Assembly (NCBI RefSeq): GCF_024171645.1
Contig: NZ_JALKAC010000001.1
Location: forward strand, 1,302,001 to 1,366,000
DNA: 64,000 nucleotides
Source of the DNA: Flavobacterium sp. HSC-32F16
GTDB lineage: Bacteria > Bacteroidota > Bacteroidia > Flavobacteriales > Flavobacteriaceae
Direction: 5' to 3'
Position numbers and translations under genes: made by a program. The first letter of the stretch is position 1; every line of letters starts with the position of its first letter. Below, piece by piece: positions 9,545-17,748 of this stretch. The notes under the pieces were generated by a model. The model was not told the DNA's origin. It ran no database searches and saw only the letters and a program-made list of their open reading frames with translations.

Positions 9545-10495
9545 ATGAAAGTATTAGCCAATGACGGAATTTCTAAAAGTGGAATTCTAGCCTTAGAAAA
9601 AGGTGGATTTGAAGTTATAACTACAAAAGTAGCTCAGGAACAAGTAGCTAACTTTATTAATGAAAATAATGTAGACGTAATTTTAGTGCGCAGCGCAACT
9701 AAAGTTCGTAAAGATATTATCGACGCTTGTCCTGGTATCAAAATCATCGGTCGTGGTGGTGTTGGTATGGATAACATCGATGTTGATTATGCTAAAAGCA
9801 AAGGAATTCACGTAATTAACACTCCGGCTTCATCTTCAGAATCTGTTGCTGAATTGGTGTTTGGACACTTATTTTCTGGTGTTCGTTTCTTACATGACTC
9901 AAACAGAAACATGCCTCTTGAAGGAGATTCAAACTTTGACGGTTTGAAAAAAGCATACGCAAACGGAGTTGAATTAAGAGGAAAAACTTTAGGAATTGTT
10001 GGTATTGGCCGTATCGGACAAGCTACAGCAAAAATGGCTCTTGGTTTAGGAATGAAAGTTATCGCTGCAGATAGTTTTATTCCGCAAGTAGATGTAAAAG
10101 TTGAATTTTTCGACGGACAATCTATTACAACTACAATTGTTTCTCAATCTTTAGAATCTTTATTTAAAGAGTCTGATTTCATTACATTACACGTTCCTGC
10201 TCAAGATGGTTACATCATTGGAGAAAAAGAATTTGAACTTTTGAAAGACGGAGTTGGAATCGTAAACTGTGCACGCGGCGGTGTTATTGATGAAGTAGCT
10301 TTAGTAAAAGCTTTAGATTCAGGAAAAGTTGCTTTTGCAGGTTTAGACGTTTTTGAAAGCGAACCAAAACCAGAAATGGCAATTTTAATGCACTCTAAAA
10401 TATCATTAACTCCTCACATTGGAGCGGCAACGGGAGAAGCACAAGATAGAATTGGTACTGAATTAGCTTCACAAATCATTACTTTGTTAAGTTAA
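9545..10495 (+). CDS. serA: D-3-phosphoglycerate dehydrogenase, short form
   Basis: The 316-residue protein has the D-2-hydroxyacid dehydrogenase fold. The NAD-binding glycines are in GIVGIGRIGQ (G153, G155, G158), with catalytic R244 (NCARGG) and H291 (PHIGAAT). It lacks the C-terminal ACT domain of long SerA forms, so serine feedback through ACT is not expected. It oxidises 3-phosphoglycerate to 3-phosphohydroxypyruvate, the committed step of serine synthesis. A strong terminator lies 24 bases downstream. Confidence 0.93.
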   Translation: MKVLANDGISKSGILALEKGGFEVITTKVAQEQVANFINENNVDVILVRSATKVRKDIIDACPGIKIIGRGGVGMDNIDVDYAKSKGIHVINTPASSSESVAELVFGHLFSGVRFLHDSNRNMPLEGDSNFDGLKKAYANGVELRGKTLGIVGIGRIGQATAKMALGLGMKVIAADSFIPQVDVKVEFFDGQSITTTIVSQSLESLFKESDFITLHVPAQDGYIIGEKEFELLKDGVGIVNCARGGVIDEVALVKALDSGKVAFAGLDVFESEPKPEMAILMHSKISLTPHIGAATGEAQDRIGTELASQIITLLS

Positions 10496-10519
10496 GAAGT
10501 AAAAAATATAGTATCAGCT

Positions 10520-10565
10520 AAGGGATTTATTACTTTATTGTAGTAAATCCCTTTTCTTTTTAATT
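10520..10565 (+). terminator. rho-independent terminator of serA
   Basis: A 14-bp stem with one G-U pair (10520-10533 with 10540-10553) and loop TTTATT is followed by TTCTTTTT. Confidence 0.85.
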
Positions 10566-10572
10566 AATTTTG
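10565..10572 (+). promoter_or_regulatory. putative -7 element of the next gene
   Basis: TAATTTTG matches TAnnTTTG and lies 17 bases before the ATG at 10590, directly after the serA terminator. No -33 box is evident. Confidence 0.4.
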
Positions 10573-10589
10573 AAGACAAGATTGTATTT

Positions 10590-10979
10590 ATGAAAATTAA
10601 TAAAAAAACTTCTCTCAGTAAATGGATCATTCTTTTGATACTGCTTACAAGTGCAATTATCTTATTCTCTTCTAATATCTTAACCAACATATTTTCTCTT
10701 ATTATCGAAAAAGAGTATTTTATTCCAGAGCAGTCTTCCATTTTTACTTTTAAAGAAACTGTAAAAAATGATGGTTCAAGTGATGTATGGAGATATGGAG
10801 AAGATTGTACTAATTATTATTACAATCTAAGCACATTTAAGAATGATGTACTATTTTTTCCTAAAAAGAAAATTAATAATTGCCCCGGATTTAATCCTGA
10901 AAACATAACCACTTGGTGCGGAATAAAAATACCAAAAACTATTTTTACTACTGACTCCTATTTAAAGTCCAATAAGTAA
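10590..10979 (+). CDS. hypothetical membrane-anchored protein
   Basis: I do not recognise this 129-residue protein. It has a basic N-terminus (MKINKKTSLSK), one membrane helix (about residues 12-36) and an exported domain of about 90 residues with four cysteines (C84, C104, C118 and none lipidated by position), suggesting disulfides. It stands alone between a terminator and the DUF937 gene. Coding character is like its neighbours, and a -7 element lies upstream, so it is likely expressed. Confidence 0.55.
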   Translation: MKINKKTSLSKWIILLILLTSAIILFSSNILTNIFSLIIEKEYFIPEQSSIFTFKETVKNDGSSDVWRYGEDCTNYYYNLSTFKNDVLFFPKKKINNCPGFNPENITTWCGIKIPKTIFTTDSYLKSNK

Positions 10980-11074
10980 ATAACAAAACATCCAAAAAAA
11001 GATAACAATCTATAAATAAATCATTTACAAAATATTTATTAGTATGGTTTATTAAATCAATTCCTTTTTTTAAC

Positions 11075-11082
11075 TAAATTTG
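11075..11082 (+). promoter_or_regulatory. putative -7 element of the DUF937 gene
   Basis: TAAATTTG fits TAnnTTTG and lies 27 bases before the start codon at 11110. No TTTG stands at -33. Confidence 0.4.
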
Positions 11083-11109
11083 ATTTCTAATCCCTAATTT
11101 ATCAAAATC

Positions 11110-11673
11110 ATGTTTGAACAATTAACCCAATTAGTAAAACAATACGGAGGCGATGCTGTTGTAAACAATAACGCTGTCCCAAACGAACATAATGAAGCCG
11201 TAATAAGCGAAACAAGCAATTCTATTTTTGAAGGTTTAAAGAAAATCGCTTCTGAAGGCGGAGGCGAAAAACTTGCCGGATTATTTAATGGAGATTCTCC
11301 TATCGACAATTCGAATCCTGTAGTACAGCAAATTTCACAGCAGCTTTCTGGAAGTTTAGGAGAAAAATTTGGTTTAAGCAGCACCGATTCTTCTGGAGTA
11401 GCTTCAAACTTAATTCCGCAGATTTTAGGTTCATTGGTTAATAAAGCAAAAGATCCTAACGACAGCAGTTTTCAAATTTCGGATATAATCAATTCGATTG
11501 CAGGAAACAGCACACAAGCATCTGGAATTATGGATACGATTTCAAAATACGGAGTCCAATTTGGACTAGACCAAAACAACGACGGAAAGCTTGACGTTGC
11601 CGATGTTCTTGTCGTTACAAAAAGTAAAGGTGGGATTGCTGGATTTATTGGAAAATTGTTTGGAAGTAAATAA
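11110..11673 (+). CDS. DUF937-like protein with EF-hand-type loop
   Basis: The 187-residue soluble protein shows the DUF937 (YidB-like) pattern. An N-terminal helix MFEQLTQLVKQYGGDAV is followed by Gly/Ser-rich helical segments (NLIPQILGSLVNKAKD at about 100-115). Near the C-terminus, residues 154-165 form a canonical calcium-binding loop with D154, N156, D158, K160, D162 and D165 in the 1-3-5-7-9-12 positions. There is no signal peptide. Function is unknown. Calcium binding is inferred from the loop only. Confidence 0.7.
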   Translation: MFEQLTQLVKQYGGDAVVNNNAVPNEHNEAVISETSNSIFEGLKKIASEGGGEKLAGLFNGDSPIDNSNPVVQQISQQLSGSLGEKFGLSSTDSSGVASNLIPQILGSLVNKAKDPNDSSFQISDIINSIAGNSTQASGIMDTISKYGVQFGLDQNNDGKLDVADVLVVTKSKGGIAGFIGKLFGSK

Positions 11674-11789
11674 AGATGCTGAGATACTAAGTTGTAAATA
11701 TTTAGAGCCGTTTATGTTATAAACGGCTTTTTTATTGTTCTAAAACAAAAAACTCAGAATCTTAGCATCTTTAGAACCTTAGTATCTTA
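11674..11789. repeat. octamer array / terminator / inverted octamer array, copy 1
   Basis: Left arm (11674-11694) contains units of the form CTAAGnnn or CTGAGnnn. The right arm (11751-11789) carries the same unit in the opposite orientation (CTTAG, CTTTAG). A terminator hairpin sits between them. The same architecture recurs at 17747-17870. Confidence 0.65.
11706..11734 (+). terminator. rho-independent terminator of the DUF937 gene
   Basis: The 10-bp stem AGCCGTTTAT/ATAAACGGCT with a GTT loop is followed by T7. Confidence 0.88.
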
Positions 11790-11811
11790 AAAAAAACGTA
11801 ACTTTAAGGTT

Positions 11812-12246
11812 ATGAAAAAGTGTGTATTAATATTACTCTTATTGCTAATCATAATTGCTTGTTCTACAACTTCGCAGAGTATAGCAAATTCAGATACTCC
11901 TGCAGCTAAAAAAACAAATGATACGGTTAGAATTGCAAATGATTCTCTGGAATATGAAGTAATAATTATCGATAATGGTTTTAGCACCTGGCTAGCATCA
12001 AGAGCCTATCCAAGAAATTATTATTCATTACAATATCTCGAAAATAAAAATAATCTATATGTGACAGAATGGAATAGCCGCGTTTTACAACCACAGCGTT
12101 ACAGTCCTAATTTATATGAAATGTCAATTGATTATCGTCCTGATATTCGTTACGGTTATGAAGTAAATTACTTAATCTATAATTACATGATTTATTTTCA
12201 AAATACTTACAAACAAAAGCTTTGGGGTAACGTTCCTTCAAGATAA
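11812..12246 (+). CDS. DUF6146 family lipoprotein
   Basis: The 144-residue protein has a lipoprotein signal peptide ending at the lipobox IIAC (C17). After a low-complexity linker rich in Thr/Asp/Ser, the compact domain carries FSTWLASRAYPRNYYSLQYLENKN and the Tyr-rich stretch YGYEVNYLIYNYMIYFQ, which I associate with the DUF6146 family of Bacteroidota. It is probably an inner-leaflet or periplasmic lipoprotein. Function is unknown. It precedes the DUF6787 gene by 32 bases. Confidence 0.75.
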   Translation: MKKCVLILLLLLIIIACSTTSQSIANSDTPAAKKTNDTVRIANDSLEYEVIIIDNGFSTWLASRAYPRNYYSLQYLENKNNLYVTEWNSRVLQPQRYSPNLYEMSIDYRPDIRYGYEVNYLIYNYMIYFQNTYKQKLWGNVPSR

Positions 12247-12252
12247 TGTTAC

Positions 12253-12260
12253 TATATTTG
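12253..12260 (+). promoter_or_regulatory. putative -7 element overlapping a palindrome
   Basis: TATATTTG matches TAnnTTTG. It overlaps the left edge of the palindrome at 12256-12274 and lies 18 bases before the ATG at 12279. Confidence 0.45.
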
Positions 12261-12274
12261 TAATCATTACAAAT
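12256..12274. promoter_or_regulatory. perfect 19-bp palindrome, candidate operator
   Basis: ATTTGTAAT and ATTACAAAT are exact inverted arms around a single C. The element overlaps the -7 box and ends four bases before the start codon of the next gene, so a dimeric repressor bound here could block initiation. Confidence 0.5.
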
Positions 12275-12278
12275 AGCA

Positions 12279-12590
12279 ATGAATAGATTAAAAAAACGTT
12301 GGGGAATTACCTCAAATTTACAAGCCATTATTATACTTATTGTTTTTGCCATCACAGGATCGGCTTCTGCTTGGCTGTCTAAACCATTCTGCGTTTGGCT
12401 GGGTATTACCAAAGAAGATTTTGGCGGCTGGTTTACCTTAATTCGTCTAATAATTATTTTTCCTATTTATCAGGTTTTACTGGTGGCAATTGGAACCATT
12501 TTTGGGCAGTTTAAATTCTTTTGGAACTTCGAAAAGAAAATGCTTAAAAATATGGGATTAGGATTTTTGTTTAAAGATCAAACTTCCTGA
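12279..12590 (+). CDS. DUF6787 family membrane protein
   Basis: A 103-residue protein with two membrane helices (about residues 13-32 and 52-76), joined by KPFCVWLGITKEDFGGW. The motif RLKKRWGITSN at the start and FGQFKFFWNFEKKM near the end fit the DUF6787 family of Bacteroidota. Function is unknown. Its last 13 bases overlap the end of the convergent gene on the other strand. Confidence 0.75.
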   Translation: MNRLKKRWGITSNLQAIIILIVFAITGSASAWLSKPFCVWLGITKEDFGGWFTLIRLIIIFPIYQVLLVAIGTIFGQFKFFWNFEKKMLKNMGLGFLFKDQTS

Positions 12591-12874
12591 TTTTCCCTTG
12601 AGAAAAAATAAGTATAAATCCATGTCAGTGTAAAAGACGGAATCACATCCGTAAACGGAATAATCTCTTCAAGAAAAGTCAAAACTCCGGCTACTTTTCC
12701 TACTCTGCCTTTATACATTCTGGTCATTATAATACCAGCAATTGGCGCCCAGATCACATCTGAAAATTCTCCAAGAAGCGGAATCGAAAAAGAAATCATA
12801 CCAATTCCGTCCAAAATTAAACCAATTATTAATTTTGACATTCTATTATCTTCTACAACCTTTAAGTCCTGCAT
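12578..12874 (-). CDS. small membrane protein, hypothetical
   Basis: The 98-residue product has helices at about 14-34, 36-50 and 74-92, and the phrase LLGEFSDVIWAPIAGIIMTRMYKGRVGKVAG between them. I recognise the general pattern from uncharacterised flavobacterial membrane proteins but cannot name a family. Met12 is an alternative start. Its 3' end overlaps the convergent DUF6787 gene by 13 bases. Confidence 0.65.
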   Translation of the reverse strand: MQDLKVVEDNRMSKLIIGLILDGIGMISFSIPLLGEFSDVIWAPIAGIIMTRMYKGRVGKVAGVLTFLEEIIPFTDVIPSFTLTWIYTYFFSRENQEV

Positions 12875-12967
12875 TTTAAGTCTTATTTGAGTTTATCCGA
12901 AATTAAATATAATTCAGGAAAGTAGTTTTATTTCTTTATTAAATTTAATTTCTAAATTACCACCTTC

Positions 12968-13732
12968 CTACTTATTTTTTGTAACTGCAAATAACGCACC
13001 AAAATCTCCATCGGTTTGAATCCATTTTTGAGAAGGAAGATAAGCGCGCGATACAAATCCATCAAGATACAGAGCATTTTTACATCCCAAACCTTTAAAA
13101 TAATTGGCAAAATCATAAAAATTGACTTCTTTCTTAGACAACACAAAAACTATATTTCCGTTAGGTAAAATACCTACTCCGTTTCTAATATTCAGATTTT
13201 TTGACCCTTCTTTAAAAGCAGAATGAATCTGACCATCAATAACCAGCATTGGGCCAGATTGTGTTGCAAACTCAATTTCCTTATTATTCTTAAACCTTTC
13301 TGTCGTACAAATTAACGCAGTTTTTTTGGTTGTGATAAAAAATACACCATTGGGCTTCAAATAAAAATTACCTTCGGCTGCTGCAGTATCCAAAGGAGAC
13401 AATACTTTTTGTTTTTCAATATAAAGACCTTGCGGAGAACGATCTGTTTTATACATTCCTGCATTCATAACAAAATCTACTTTGAGATTCTTTTCAGATG
13501 ACCAAAGTTTAAAATTCTCAATACTCCCAAATCGGTTTCCTTTATCATCTTTCCAAAACAATCTTAAATTTTGTTTTTTAATATCAACTTTATAAGTTAA
13601 AAACAAATCATCAGAATATTGTTCAGCGCCAATAAAAACAACTGTAAGTCCAATTATAAATGAAAACAGAACTACTTTTAATCTCATTTTTTCAATATTA
13701 AGGTTCTCAAAAGTAAACACAAATAACTTCAT
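12968..13732 (-). CDS. phosphodiester glycosidase family (NAGPA/DUF2233) protein
   Basis: The 254-residue exported protein has the NAGPA-domain pattern: VDFVMNAGMYKTDRSPQGLYIEKQK at about residues 84-108, FATQSGPMLVIDGQIH, and NALYLDGFVSRAYLPSQ near the end. Animal members remove GlcNAc from phosphodiesters on mannose-6-phosphate. Bacterial members act on unknown phosphodiester glycans. The first ATG gives a start at 13732. Met16 (13687) gives a tidier signal anchor and may be the true start. The gene is divergent from the ABC ATPase gene. Confidence 0.82.
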   Translation of the reverse strand: MKLFVFTFENLNIEKMRLKVVLFSFIIGLTVVFIGAEQYSDDLFLTYKVDIKKQNLRLFWKDDKGNRFGSIENFKLWSSEKNLKVDFVMNAGMYKTDRSPQGLYIEKQKVLSPLDTAAAEGNFYLKPNGVFFITTKKTALICTTERFKNNKEIEFATQSGPMLVIDGQIHSAFKEGSKNLNIRNGVGILPNGNIVFVLSKKEVNFYDFANYFKGLGCKNALYLDGFVSRAYLPSQKWIQTDGDFGALFAVTKNK

Positions 13733-13800
13733 AAAATTCTGTTACAACACATTTTTATATCGATAGATTCTTCGTTTCTTTGTAAAAACAGTTTCACTAA

Positions 13801-14679
13801 ATGATACACGCAAAAAACATACATAAATTCTACGATAAACTTGAGGTTTTAAAAGGAGTTGATTTACATATTAAAAAAGGCGAAATTGTTTCTATCGTTG
13901 GCGCTTCCGGAGCCGGAAAAACCACTTTACTGCAAATTTTAGGAACGCTGGATAAACCCGAAAGAAATTCAGATTCATCTTTAACCATAAATGGCAAGAA
14001 TATTTTAAACCTGCAGGATATAGAAAATGACAATTCAAAACAGGAAAGAACATTTAAAATTATAACCTGGACCGGATCTGTTTACATTGTAATTCTGGCT
14101 GTTTATTTATTGTTTTTTAGAACTAAAGTCTTCGATGATACCTTGCGTTTAGTAGTGGTTGCTGCTTTATTTTTACCTATAATTTCAATGCTTGTTTACT
14201 ATATCAAATATTTTAGAAAGAAAAGTAAACAAGACAAAATACTATCTGATTTTAGAAATTTAAACCTCGGATTCATTTTCCAGTTTCATCAGTTACTGCC
14301 TGAATTTACAGCTTTAGAAAACGTTTGTATTCCCGCTTTTATGGCCAATAAACCAAAAGCAGAAACCGAAAAAGAGGCAAAAAAAATCTTAGATTATTTA
14401 GGTTTATCACACAGAATCAATCACAAACCAAACGAGCTTTCGGGCGGAGAACAGCAGCGTGTTGCTGTTGCAAGAGCTTTAATCAACAAACCCGATGTTA
14501 TTTTTGCCGATGAGCCATCTGGAAATCTGGATACACATTCTGCCGAAAACCTGCATCAACTGTTTTTTCAGCTTCGCGACGAATTTGGACAGACATTTGT
14601 AATCGTAACCCACAACGAAGAACTAGCCAATATGGCCGACAGAAAATTAGTTATGGTCGATGGCCAGATTAGTAATTAA
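13801..14679 (+). CDS. lolD: LolD-like ABC ATPase with a two-helix membrane insertion
   Basis: The ends are a complete LolD/MacB-type nucleotide-binding domain: Walker [10 protein letters not shown] (34-42), Q-loop [10 protein letters not shown] (160-169), signature LSGGEQ (213-218), Walker B VIFADEP (233-239) and H271. Between about residues 72 and 148 there is an extra 75 or so residues containing two predicted membrane helices (about 86-107 and 116-136) with basic cytoplasmic flanks. LolD relatives normally run straight from the NGxxIL strand to SKFRNxxLGFIFQ, so the native join is visible on both sides. The frame is intact and all ATPase motifs survive. Family members power lipoprotein release by LolCE; no permease is adjacent. 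Length 292 against a usual 220-235. Confidence 0.85.
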   Translation: MIHAKNIHKFYDKLEVLKGVDLHIKKGEIVSIVGASGAGKTTLLQILGTLDKPERNSDSSLTINGKNILNLQDIENDNSKQERTFKIITWTGSVYIVILAVYLLFFRTKVFDDTLRLVVVAALFLPIISMLVYYIKYFRKKSKQDKILSDFRNLNLGFIFQFHQLLPEFTALENVCIPAFMANKPKAETEKEAKKILDYLGLSHRINHKPNELSGGEQQRVAVARALINKPDVIFADEPSGNLDTHSAENLHQLFFQLRDEFGQTFVIVTHNEELANMADRKLVMVDGQISN

Positions 14680-14693
14680 GCATTCGCTTCAAA

Positions 14694-15458
14694 ATGAATC
14701 AAAAAGAACTTAAAGAATTTCTCGACGAGAAAGTCATTCAATATAACAATCAGGATTTTATCGAAAGCGATCCCGTGCAGATCCCGCATTTATTTTCTCA
14801 AAAAGAAGATATTGAAATCGCCGGATTCCTTAGCGCTTCAATCGCTTGGGGAAACCGTAAAATGATCATCAAGAATTCACATAAAATGATGGAATTAATG
14901 GGCAATGCGCCTTACGATTTTGTAATGTCACATTCTGAAGATAATTTAGCCGATTTAGAAACTTTCGTTCACCGAACTTTCAACGGAAAAGATTTCGGCG
15001 GATTCATTAAAGGTTTACAACACATCTACAAAAACCATAACGGACTAGAAGCAGTATTTGCCAAAAATCAGGAAAAAGACAGCTTACAAAAAAGCATAAG
15101 TGAATTCAAAAAGGTCTTTTTCGAAATTGACCATTTAGCCCGAACTCAAAAACACATTTCAGATCCGCTGAATAATTCGGCTGCAAAACGTATCAATATG
15201 TATTTACGCTGGATGGTTCGTCAAGACACAAAAGGTGTCGATTTAGGAATCTGGAAAACCATTTCTCCAGCCGTATTATCTTGTCCACTCGATGTCCATT
15301 CTGGAAATGTAGCCAGAAAACTAGGCATTTTAGAGCGAAAACAAAACGACGCAAAAGCATTAGCCGAATTAGACAAAAAACTTCGTAAAATGGACGCTGC
15401 AGATCCTGTAAAATACGATTTTGCTTTGTTTGGCCTGGGTGTTTTTGAAGGATTTTAA
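14694..15458 (+). CDS. TIGR02757 (DUF2400) family protein
   Basis: The 254-residue protein matches the TIGR02757 pattern: IEIAGFLSASIAWGNRKMIIKNSHKMMELMG, then FVHRTFNGKDF, RINMYLRWMVRQD, CPLDVHSGNVARKLGIL and a C-terminal DPVKYDFALFGLGVFE that resembles a helix-hairpin-helix protein. No catalytic function is established as far as I know. It begins 15 bases after the ABC ATPase gene, in one transcription unit. Confidence 0.88.
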   Translation: MNQKELKEFLDEKVIQYNNQDFIESDPVQIPHLFSQKEDIEIAGFLSASIAWGNRKMIIKNSHKMMELMGNAPYDFVMSHSEDNLADLETFVHRTFNGKDFGGFIKGLQHIYKNHNGLEAVFAKNQEKDSLQKSISEFKKVFFEIDHLARTQKHISDPLNNSAAKRINMYLRWMVRQDTKGVDLGIWKTISPAVLSCPLDVHSGNVARKLGILERKQNDAKALAELDKKLRKMDAADPVKYDFALFGLGVFEGF

Positions 15459-15507
15459 ATCATTTTACAAATCAAGAATATTAAATTGGTTATCAGCACT
15501 TTTTGTT

Positions 15508-16122
15508 TTATTTTATTTGCTCTAAATGCAAATAAGTCCAATCAAAATAATCTTTCCCTAAATCATTTTTCCAGCCTTCTGATTTATAATATTCGTAAAT
15601 AAATTCGTGATCCGTTAAATATGAATGTTCTCCCAATTTTGCTTTTTTAAGTGATTCAATAGCTGAATGAGCAACTCCAAAATTATCTGCAACATAAATT
15701 CTATCTATTGGCGGTGAATTGTCCCCGTTAGACTGATAATAAAAATATTTTTCATAAAAAGACAACTCTAATTGCCCATTCTTAAATTTAGCTAACCTTC
15801 CTTCTCCATCTGTTGACTGATAATATCCTAATAGAATTTCTGATTCCAGTTCTTTTGAAATACGTCTTAAAATCTCATCATAAAAATATAAGTTCCCATT
15901 AAAATCAAACTCAACTTCAACCCAATCCTTGTTTTGGTTTTGAGACACTATTATCGTTATATTTCTTTCAACAGAAGAGTTTTCTTCATGAGGCAAATTA
16001 TAAAACCATTCTTTTCTAGTGTCCAGCCATATCTCTCTGCCAATGGGTAAATATTTTTTTAACCTGCCAATTACAGCGTTTAAATCTTTACATTTAATAT
16101 TAGTTTGCGAAAAAGTACCCAT
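15508..16122 (-). CDS. hypothetical cytoplasmic protein
   Basis: I do not recognise this 204-residue protein. It has no signal peptide or membrane helix, and is rich in Tyr, Glu and Asp with an acidic middle (VEVEFDFNGNLYFYDEIL) and an aromatic C-terminus (YFDWTYLHLEQIK). The start MGTFSQTNIKC is an ATG. The size and composition are like many orphan or immunity-type proteins of Bacteroidota, but no toxin gene is adjacent. Confidence 0.55.
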   Translation of the reverse strand: MGTFSQTNIKCKDLNAVIGRLKKYLPIGREIWLDTRKEWFYNLPHEENSSVERNITIIVSQNQNKDWVEVEFDFNGNLYFYDEILRRISKELESEILLGYYQSTDGEGRLAKFKNGQLELSFYEKYFYYQSNGDNSPPIDRIYVADNFGVAHSAIESLKKAKLGEHSYLTDHEFIYEYYKSEGWKNDLGKDYFDWTYLHLEQIK

Positions 16123-16370
16123 TGCTATTTTTTGTTAAGTATCAATTTAAAACTTCTTTTTTGAATCACATTCAATTAATTTCAGTTTAATTTTTCAAAA
16201 ATATCCAAAAAAAATTAAAACCTTATTTTTAGTTTATTACTGCTTTTTAGAATGTAAACAAAGATAAACAGGATTATTATTTAGCATCTTAAAAATTGAA
16301 GATCAAACAATTAAACAACAAAATCAGGAGATGATTTGAAAAATTTAGTGATCTAACCGTCATTTTAACG

Positions 16371-16378
16371 TACATTTG
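16371..16378 (+). promoter_or_regulatory. putative -7 element of the DEAD helicase
   Basis: TACATTTG matches TAnnTTTG and lies only 12 bases before the first ATG (18 before the second). The leader would be very short, roughly 7-13 nt. Confidence 0.5.
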
Positions 16379-16389
16379 CACAAAATTTA

Positions 16390-17748
16390 ATGCAAATGAG
16401 CACTTTCGAAAAATTCAATCTTCCAAAATCATTACAAAAAGCTGTTGACGAATTAGGATTTGTTACGCCTACTCCAATTCAGGAAAAATCTTTCTCTGTA
16501 ATCATGTCTGGACGAGATATGATGGGAATTGCGCAAACCGGTACAGGTAAAACATTTGCCTATTTACTGCCTCTTTTAAAACTTTACAAATTTACAAACA
16601 CCAATACGCCAAAGATCGTTGTTCTTGTTCCAACCCGCGAATTAGTCGTTCAGGTTGTAGAAGAAGTAGAAAAATTAACCGCATATATGTCGGTTAAAAC
16701 ATTGGGAATTTATGGTGGAGTAAACATCAATACACAAAAAAAAGCCGTTTACGAAGGTGTAGATATTTTAGTTGGAACTCCCGGTCGTACAATGGATTTA
16801 GCGCTTGACGCTGTTGTTCGTTTTGACGAAACACAAAAATTAGTAATCGACGAATTTGACGAAATGCTGAATTTAGGTTTCAGACCACAGCTGACATCCC
16901 TTTTGGCGATGATGAAAACCAAACGTCAAAATATATTGTTCTCTGCAACGATGACAGATGAAGTTGATGATATATTAAACGACTATTTTGATTTTCCGGA
17001 AGAAGTTACGCTTGCAGCATCTGGAACACCGCTTGAAAAAATTACGCAGATTACATATAACGTACCGAATTTCAATACAAAAGTAAACCTGTTAAAACAT
17101 TTATTGCAAAACAACGAAAGCATGGATCGTGTTTTGGTTTTCGTAAACAATAAAAAGATTTCAGATATGCTTCACACACGTATTGAAGAAGATTTTGAAG
17201 GTCAGTTTGGCGTAATTCACTCAAACAAGTCTCAAAATTACCGTTTGAGTACAATGGCCGAATTTCAGGAAGGAAATCTTCGCGGCTTAATTACAACTGA
17301 TATTATGGCGAGAGGTTTGGATATTTCTAATATCTCGCACGTAATCAACTTCGAACTTCCGGAAGAACCTGAATTGTATATGCACAGAATTGGTCGTACC
17401 GGTCGTGCAGACGCTACGGGAACGGCAATTAGTTTTGTAACTCCAAGAGAAGAAGAATTTAAAATTGAAGTTGAAGTTTTAATGAACCTTGAACTCGATA
17501 TAACTGATTTTCCTGAAGAAGTTGAAATTTCATCAAAATTAATCGAGCCTGAAAAAGACAAACAGCCTATTAAGTTTTTAATGAAAAAAGTAAAACTCGA
17601 AGGAGACGGAGCTTTTCATGAAAAATCTAAAAAGAACAAAAAAATCAATTTAGGAGGCCCTTCTAAAACAAAAAAGAAAACCCATGGTTCTGTCAATCGA
17701 AATATGTTAAAAACGAGAGATAAGAAGAGGAAAGATGGGAATAAATAA
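16390..17748 (+). CDS. DEAD/DEAH-box ATP-dependent RNA helicase
   Basis: The 452-residue protein has the Q motif (FVTPTPIQEKSF), motif I AQTGTGKT (48-55), PTRELVVQV, TPGR, motif II DEFD (154-157), SAT (185-187), and the C-terminal HRIGRTGRADATG. Motif II reads DEFD instead of DEAD; its two acidic catalytic positions are kept. The last 60 residues are Lys-rich (KTKKKTHGSVNRNM), typical of an RNA-binding tail. It remodels RNA, probably in ribosome assembly or cold growth. Translation may begin at the second ATG (16396). Confidence 0.93.
   Translation: MQMSTFEKFNLPKSLQKAVDELGFVTPTPIQEKSFSVIMSGRDMMGIAQTGTGKTFAYLLPLLKLYKFTNTNTPKIVVLVPTRELVVQVVEEVEKLTAYMSVKTLGIYGGVNINTQKKAVYEGVDILVGTPGRTMDLALDAVVRFDETQKLVIDEFDEMLNLGFRPQLTSLLAMMKTKRQNILFSATMTDEVDDILNDYFDFPEEVTLAASGTPLEKITQITYNVPNFNTKVNLLKHLLQNNESMDRVLVFVNNKKISDMLHTRIEEDFEGQFGVIHSNKSQNYRLSTMAEFQEGNLRGLITTDIMARGLDISNISHVINFELPEEPELYMHRIGRTGRADATGTAISFVTPREEEFKIEVEVLMNLELDITDFPEEVEISSKLIEPEKDKQPIKFLMKKVKLEGDGAFHEKSKKNKKINLGGPSKTKKKTHGSVNRNMLKTRDKKRKDGNK

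Noticed and set aside
14014..14247. LolD insertion as a frameshift or pseudogene
   Set aside because: The reading frame is uninterrupted and all ATPase motifs are present after the insert, so it is an in-frame insertion.
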